A stretch of 64,000 nucleotides of DNA from contig CAYGSN010000009.1 of the NCBI GenBank assembly GCA_964352675.1, positions 11,240 through 75,239 of the forward strand, read 5' to 3'. Under the pieces are notes generated by a model, which was not told the origin of the DNA, ran no database searches, and worked only from the letters and a program-made list of their open reading frames with translations. This DNA comes from CAYGSN01 sp964352675. GTDB lineage: Bacteria; Pseudomonadota; Alphaproteobacteria; Micavibrionales; Micavibrionaceae. This document shows positions 59,554 to 64,000 of the stretch, piece by piece. Position numbers and translations under genes: made by a program. The stretch's first letter is position 1. Every line of letters begins with the position of its first letter.

Positions 59554-61977
59554 ATGGCTTACACGGTTTTTGAAGACACTTCTTTAGATTTTGGATCTCT
59601 CAACCATTCCTCTGAAACACTTCAGATCACAGGCAATAGCGTTGATTTGCCTGATGCCTCTTTCGTCCGCGATGCCGATATAACACGCGACGGTATGGAT
59701 CTGGTCCTGCAGGGGCCGGACGGTACAGTTGTGATCGAGGGGTATTTCGCTGCCGAGCCTGCACCAAATCTGGTTGCGCCAGACGGATCAACATTAACAC
59801 CGGAATTGGTAGAATCCTTTGCCAAAAGCGGCAATGAATATGCCAGCAACGAAACAGGCGTAGATGTCAGCCCCGTGGGCGGCGTTCAGGAAGTCACAGG
59901 CGAGGCCACAGTCACGCGCGCCGACGGCAGCGTGGAAACAATCCAGGTCGGCACGCCGATCTATCAGGGCGATATTATCGAGACCACCGGTGACGGCGCC
60001 GTGAACATTATGTTTATTGACGAAACCAGCTTCGCCGTATCCGAAGATGCGCGTCTGGCGATTGATGAATACGTCTTCGATCCGGCCACAAACGCTGGCA
60101 CAACGAATTTCTCCGTCCTGAAAGGCGTCTTTGTCTTTACATCGGGACTGATCGGCCGGGCAGATCCGGACGATGTGCATATTGACACACCGGCCGGTTC
60201 CATCGGTATTCGTGGAACGATTATTGCCGGTAACGTTACAACCGGCCAGATCACGGTCGTGGAAGGCGCAATTGTTCTGACCGACCTTATGGGCAACCAG
60301 GTCACACTGGCCAGCCAGTTTGAAACCGCACGCTTCGGTCTGAACGGTCAGGCCGTTGAAAATGTCGGGCAACTTGCGGCGAATGATGTGATAGCGACCT
60401 TCTCCACACTTTCAAGCGTTTCACCAAACCTGTTCTCCTCCCTGAACGATGCGGCAGGGGAAAGACACGATAATTCGTCCCAGAACAATAACAACGACGG
60501 TGATAACGGTGAAACCGGCGACGGGAACAATGATGGCGACAATGCCGGTGACAACAATAACGGCAATGACGACACCACCAATGGCGATGACGGTTTCGGC
60601 GATGGCGATACAGGCTTCGGCGACGATAATGGCGGTCTTGGCGATGGTGATGATCCCGGTGACGGCGACGACACGCGCGGCAACGATGACGGCGACAATG
60701 GCGATGACGGTGATAATGCCGGCGGCGATGATGGTCGCAGCGATGGTGATAATGGCGACGGCGGAAACGGTGACGGTGATTTAACCGACCCGAACGCTTT
60801 CAACAATCCCGGCGATGACAGAGGCGAAGCACCAATCGTTAATGACAGCGACCTGCAGCGCCTGAACGACCCCGGCAATGATTTGAACTTCTTTAGCAGT
60901 ACAGACGGCGACAACTGGAGCTTTGATTTCGGCGCAATCTCTTCCGACCCGGACGGGCCGGATGCGGGCCTGCAATTCGGCCTGGGGGATAACACCATGG
61001 ATATCCTGAACCTGATGGGCGCCAGCGGAAGCTTTGATGCGAACGGCCTGCTGCAGCTCGATTTCTCCGGCGTGGATTTCGGCGATCTTGCAACAACACA
61101 CTATTCCGACTTGGTTGATTTGGGCGTTACGTTCGATGGCGGCCAACTGACATTCAGCCTGTCGATCAATGTGACGGATGCGGACGGTAATATCACAACG
61201 CTGACATATGATTTTGAATATCTGATGACCACAAACGAGTTCTCTGCGGCTCCTTCTCCGCTGGGTGGTACCGGCGCTGAGGTCTGGGTTGAAGATGCAA
61301 ACGACCTGGCCTCAAACCTGACAATTGCCGGTGACAACAAAACTGTCTTCCTGAACAATGATGACAATACCGGCGACACCGTAGTGATTAACGGCGGAAA
61401 CGACAACACCATCTATATGGGCGACCTGGCCGCGGCAGGATCAAATACAATCCAGCTTAACGGCACAGCATCCAACAACACCATCTTTGGCGGCGGCGGG
61501 CGTGAGGAAGTTTCCATCAACGGCGCAGGCACAGGCAACGAAATCTATACCATGGACGGCGATGACCTGGTCACCGTCGATATGTCCGCAGGCGCCAGCA
61601 TGGCCACACTGGACAGCGGTGTGATTGATATGGGCGGTGGCGACAACGATACGCTGAGCTTTACCGGTGTTGGTGGGACTATCGACTTCACCACAATCAG
61701 CGACAACATCCATAATGTTGAGGTCCTGGATTTTTATCAAAACGGGGCGGCTCTTGCATCAAACGGACAAACAATAACACTCAGCGATACCGACGTCATG
61801 AACATGACCGATGGTGACAACAGCCTGATTATCGAACTTGGTACAGGCGACACGCTGAACCTGTCGGGCTTCACCGATATGGGACCACAGGGTGATTACG
61901 AGTTCGTTTTTGTAAACGATCAGGGCGTAACGCTTTACATCGACACAAACGGCACGAACGCGGCTGTAAACGCATAA
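59554..61977 (+). CDS. Large FecR-domain, Asp/Gly/Asn-rich surface-type protein
   Basis: About 807 residues from ATG 59554 (a GTG at 59545 is also possible). N-terminal beta-rich domain (about residues 1-95), then a FecR domain (about 110-275: VTRADGSVETIQVGTPIYQGDIIETT, SFAVSEDARLAI, PAGSIGIRGT). About 100 residues of D/G/N low-complexity (codons 60470-60790) follow, then beta-rich segments with NDDNTGDTVVINGGNDNTIYMG, a worn Ca-binding-repeat style. No Sec signal peptide; size and composition suggest a type I-secreted adhesin or matrix protein. FecR domains usually regulate or bind; here it is inside an extracellular-type protein. Confidence 0.75.
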   Translation: MAYTVFEDTSLDFGSLNHSSETLQITGNSVDLPDASFVRDADITRDGMDLVLQGPDGTVVIEGYFAAEPAPNLVAPDGSTLTPELVESFAKSGNEYASNETGVDVSPVGGVQEVTGEATVTRADGSVETIQVGTPIYQGDIIETTGDGAVNIMFIDETSFAVSEDARLAIDEYVFDPATNAGTTNFSVLKGVFVFTSGLIGRADPDDVHIDTPAGSIGIRGTIIAGNVTTGQITVVEGAIVLTDLMGNQVTLASQFETARFGLNGQAVENVGQLAANDVIATFSTLSSVSPNLFSSLNDAAGERHDNSSQNNNNDGDNGETGDGNNDGDNAGDNNNGNDDTTNGDDGFGDGDTGFGDDNGGLGDGDDPGDGDDTRGNDDGDNGDDGDNAGGDDGRSDGDNGDGGNGDGDLTDPNAFNNPGDDRGEAPIVNDSDLQRLNDPGNDLNFFSSTDGDNWSFDFGAISSDPDGPDAGLQFGLGDNTMDILNLMGASGSFDANGLLQLDFSGVDFGDLATTHYSDLVDLGVTFDGGQLTFSLSINVTDADGNITTLTYDFEYLMTTNEFSAAPSPLGGTGAEVWVEDANDLASNLTIAGDNKTVFLNNDDNTGDTVVINGGNDNTIYMGDLAAAGSNTIQLNGTASNNTIFGGGGREEVSINGAGTGNEIYTMDGDDLVTVDMSAGASMATLDSGVIDMGGGDNDTLSFTGVGGTIDFTTISDNIHNVEVLDFYQNGAALASNGQTITLSDTDVMNMTDGDNSLIIELGTGDTLNLSGFTDMGPQGDYEFVFVNDQGVTLYIDTNGTNAAVNA

Positions 61978-61994
61978 GGTTTAAAAACAGACAT

Positions 61995-62026
61995 AAAAAA
62001 GGCCCTGTTTCGAGGGCCTTTTTTTT
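61995..62026 (+). terminator. Bidirectional intrinsic terminator
   Basis: Twelve-base arms AAAAAAGGCCCT (61995-62006) and AGGGCCTTTTTT (62013-62024) around GTTTCG, with a T-run. It lies between the convergent FecR-domain gene and the PEP-CTERM-like gene and can end both. Confidence 0.88.
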
Positions 62027-62043
62027 ATTCTTATACGGATAAA

Positions 62044-62712
62044 CTACATATCGTTTGCCGGAGCACTATCACGGCGGCGGCGTGTGGCATAAAGACCGGA
62101 AGCAGCCAGAAGAGTTGCAGAAGCCGGGGCCGGAACGACCGTCAACGAGAAATTGTCGATCGTCCAGTTCGCTCCTGTGGAGCCCGCATTCAAAATGCCC
62201 AGATCCTGGAATTTACCGTCTTCAACGGCCTGCATTGCATCCATGAAATTCTTACTGGTCAGAGCCTGGCCGGTTGGATCGTCAAACAAAAACTGGATAA
62301 GTTCCAGCGTACCGGAATTATAGGCCGGGAAATTGCCGTCAACGGAGCTGATATGCTGCGGACGTACTGTAAACGCCACAGCATCATAACCTGCTGTATC
62401 GACAATTTCAATTTCTGAAACGTTACCGCTAAGAGTAATCGCACCCAGATTGATCGTGTAGGCCGTTGTGCTGTTGAAGTAAGCATCGCCCTGTGACGTC
62501 ACGGTTGTCGGCGCAGCATTCGAATCAATCGACCAATCGGCGGTCACGATTGAATTCGGGCCCGACGCTCTGAAATCAGAACTTCCGAAGTTATTCACCT
62601 GGGTTGCAACACCTGCCATATCGGCAAAAAGGTTCGGCTCAGCCTGAGCCGCTCCAGCCATCGCGGCCACTGTAAACGCAGCGCCTGCATTTCTTACTTG
62701 TGCTAAACTCAT
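62044..62712 (-). CDS. PEP-CTERM-like exported protein
   Basis: A 222-residue protein with a signal peptide (cleavage likely after AQA in MAGAAQAEP) and a C-terminal sorting tail: VPAPASATLLAASGLYATRRRR, i.e. a VPxPA motif, a hydrophobic helix and an Arg cluster, followed by a nine-residue extension. This resembles PEP-CTERM (VPEP-helix-Arg), the signal recognised by exosortase in exopolysaccharide-linked systems. ATG 62712 (GGAG seven bases upstream) is the better start than 62718. The mature domain is beta-rich and unknown. Convergent with the FecR-domain protein. Confidence 0.75.
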   Translation of the reverse strand: MSLAQVRNAGAAFTVAAMAGAAQAEPNLFADMAGVATQVNNFGSSDFRASGPNSIVTADWSIDSNAAPTTVTSQGDAYFNSTTAYTINLGAITLSGNVSEIEIVDTAGYDAVAFTVRPQHISSVDGNFPAYNSGTLELIQFLFDDPTGQALTSKNFMDAMQAVEDGKFQDLGILNAGSTGANWTIDNFSLTVVPAPASATLLAASGLYATRRRRDSAPANDM

Positions 62713-62828
62713 ATTCATTCTCCAAACTTGTAAATTATTTTTAAAATTCCACGCGCACCACACGCATTGTTATTTATGGGCGCACATTACGCCTTTATGA
62801 AAAGAATGTCAAGAAAATTCCCTACACT

Positions 62829-64000
62829 TTAGGATAAGCCCGCCAGCACCTGCGCCACTGCGGTTTTCCAGCCCGTATAAAGCACATCGCTTTCCGCAGC
62901 TTCCATTTTTGGCCGGTATTTTTTATCGGCTTTCCAGGCATCGCCGACCTGCTCCAGCCCCTTAAACAGCCCGGCCTGAATGCCCGCCAGAACCGCCGCG
63001 CCCCAGGCCGTGCTTTCCGTCACATGCGGCAATTCCACCTGTTTTCCTGTCATATCGGCCAAAAACTGGCACATAAACTCGTTGGCCACCAGCCCTCCAT
63101 CGGCGCGAATCACTTGTGGGTCCTGCCCGCTATCGGCCTGCATCGCCTCCAGCAAATCCAGCGTCTGATAAGCCTGCGCCTCCAGCGCCGCGCGCGTGAT
63201 ATGCGCCTTGGTTGTTTCACGGGTGAGGCCGGAAATCATCGCCCGCGCATGCGGCTCCCAATAGGGTGCCCCCAGCCCCGTGAAAGCCGGGACAAAATAC
63301 ACATTATTGTTATCAGGAACGGAGGTTGCCAGCGCCTCGCTCTCCGGCGCGCTGGAGAAAAACCCCATCCCGTCGCGCAACCACTGGATCGCTGCCCCCG
63401 CGACAAATATCGATCCCTCAATCGCATATGTGATTTCTCCGTCCAGGCGATAAGCCGGTGTGGTCAGGAGGCGGTTTCGCGATTGCCTGAACTCCGGTCC
63501 TATATTCATTAAGGCAAAACAGCCGGTGCCGTATGTCGATTTCATCATGCCCGGCGTAAAACACCCCTGCCCGATCAACGCGGCCTGCTGATCCCCCGCC
63601 ATGCCGCCAATCATGATTTTTGCACCAATCTCCGATGCCTCGCTATATCCGAACTCATGCGCGTTGTCATGCACCTCCGGCACAAGCGAGGTCGGAATGT
63701 TGAAAAGTTCCAGCAATTCCTCATCCCATTTTTGCTGCACAATATTATACAGCATCGTGCGCGAGGCGTTCGTGATATCGCTTGCATGGACCGCGCCGCC
63801 GGTCAGCTTCCACAGCAGGAAACATTCCACAGTGCCAAAGACCAGCGTGCCGGCCTGCGCCCTCTCCCGCGCGCCATCGACATGATTGAGTATCCATGCA
63901 ATTTTCGTTGCCGAAAAATAAGGATCGAGCAATAACCCCGTCTTTGCTGCAATCTTTTTTTCATGTCCCTGCTCTTTCAACTCTGCGCAATATTGCGCAG
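62829..64000 (-). CDS. glpK: Glycerol kinase, 5' end beyond the window
   Basis: The visible 390 codons encode the C-terminal four fifths of glycerol kinase: TGLLLDPYFSATKIAWILNHV, TNASRTMLYNI, GMAGDQQAALIGQGCF, STYGTGCFALMNIG, IEGSIFVAGAAIQWLRDGMG, FTGLGAPYWEPHARAMISGLTR and EAMQADSGQDPQ. About 100-110 N-terminal residues lie beyond base 64000, and the frame is open to the edge. It phosphorylates glycerol to glycerol-3-phosphate. A TTG at 63980 is only the track limit, not the real start. Confidence 0.95.
   Translation of the reverse strand, partial: AQYCAELKEQGHEKKIAAKTGLLLDPYFSATKIAWILNHVDGARERAQAGTLVFGTVECFLLWKLTGGAVHASDITNASRTMLYNIVQQKWDEELLELFNIPTSLVPEVHDNAHEFGYSEASEIGAKIMIGGMAGDQQAALIGQGCFTPGMMKSTYGTGCFALMNIGPEFRQSRNRLLTTPAYRLDGEITYAIEGSIFVAGAAIQWLRDGMGFFSSAPESEALATSVPDNNNVYFVPAFTGLGAPYWEPHARAMISGLTRETTKAHITRAALEAQAYQTLDLLEAMQADSGQDPQVIRADGGLVANEFMCQFLADMTGKQVELPHVTESTAWGAAVLAGIQAGLFKGLEQVGDAWKADKKYRPKMEAAESDVLYTGWKTAVAQVLAGLS

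Overview
The window reads as chromosomal DNA of an alphaproteobacterium, probably a draft or metagenome assembly because a ten-base N run sits at 43403-43412. The assignment rests on gene neighbourhoods that are standard in that class: priA-fsa beside atpHAGDC, DUF484-xerC, a TCA block (mdh, sucCD, sucA, sucB, lpdA), erpA opposite dgt followed by SPOR-nagZ-scpA-scpB-tatA-tatB-tatC-zapE, dcd-murA, infA-maf-RNase G next to tRNA-Phe, and a DUF2336 protein. I see no phage, insertion sequence or CRISPR array. Gene starts were chosen from ribosome-binding sites and family lengths. The genus cannot be fixed from sequence alone.

Layout. 1-2.3 kb: tail of a class IV aminotransferase, a LOG-type protein, a methyltransferase and a small ORF. 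2.3-8.6 kb: F1 ATP synthase operon on the minus strand, with a secreted PAP2 phosphatase and a small protein inserted between atpG and atpD. 8.7-16.7 kb: TraX-like membrane protein, phosphoesterase, priA, transaldolase, DUF484-xerC and unknown genes. 16.9-35.4 kb: TCA/oxoglutarate dehydrogenase block on the minus strand (mdh, sucC, sucD, sucA, thiE, thiD, thiL, sucB, lpdA), interrupted by plus-strand genes of mostly unknown function. 36-46 kb: DUF2336, zapE, tatCBA, scpBA, nagZ, SPOR, dgt. 45.9-52 kb: erpA, truncated hemoglobin, xth, two lipoproteins, a LamG-like fragment, a candidate structured RNA locus, an HTH regulator, an SHMT-like enzyme and tRNA-Thr. 52-58.6 kb: a broken hydrolase gene, dcd, an HTH-MurA fusion, an unknown AT-rich gene, infA-maf-RNase G and tRNA-Phe. 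58.9-64 kb: a cyclic-nucleotide-binding protein, a large FecR/Asp-Gly-rich surface protein, a PEP-CTERM-like protein and the 3' part of glpK.

How the parts fit. Most of the window is core metabolism and cell division. Thiamine genes lie inside the oxoglutarate dehydrogenase operon, which links cofactor supply to a thiamine-diphosphate enzyme. The most striking item is murA fused to an N-terminal YdaS/Cro-like DNA-binding domain; a perfect palindrome lies in its own promoter spacer, which suggests an autoregulated cell-wall enzyme. Other unusual items are several apparently leaderless promoters, five convergent gene pairs that share a 4-bp YTAA overlap, two proteins with degenerate second domain copies, a 24-nt inverted repeat flanked by converging promoters, and a PEP-CTERM-like protein facing a FecR-domain protein across one terminator.
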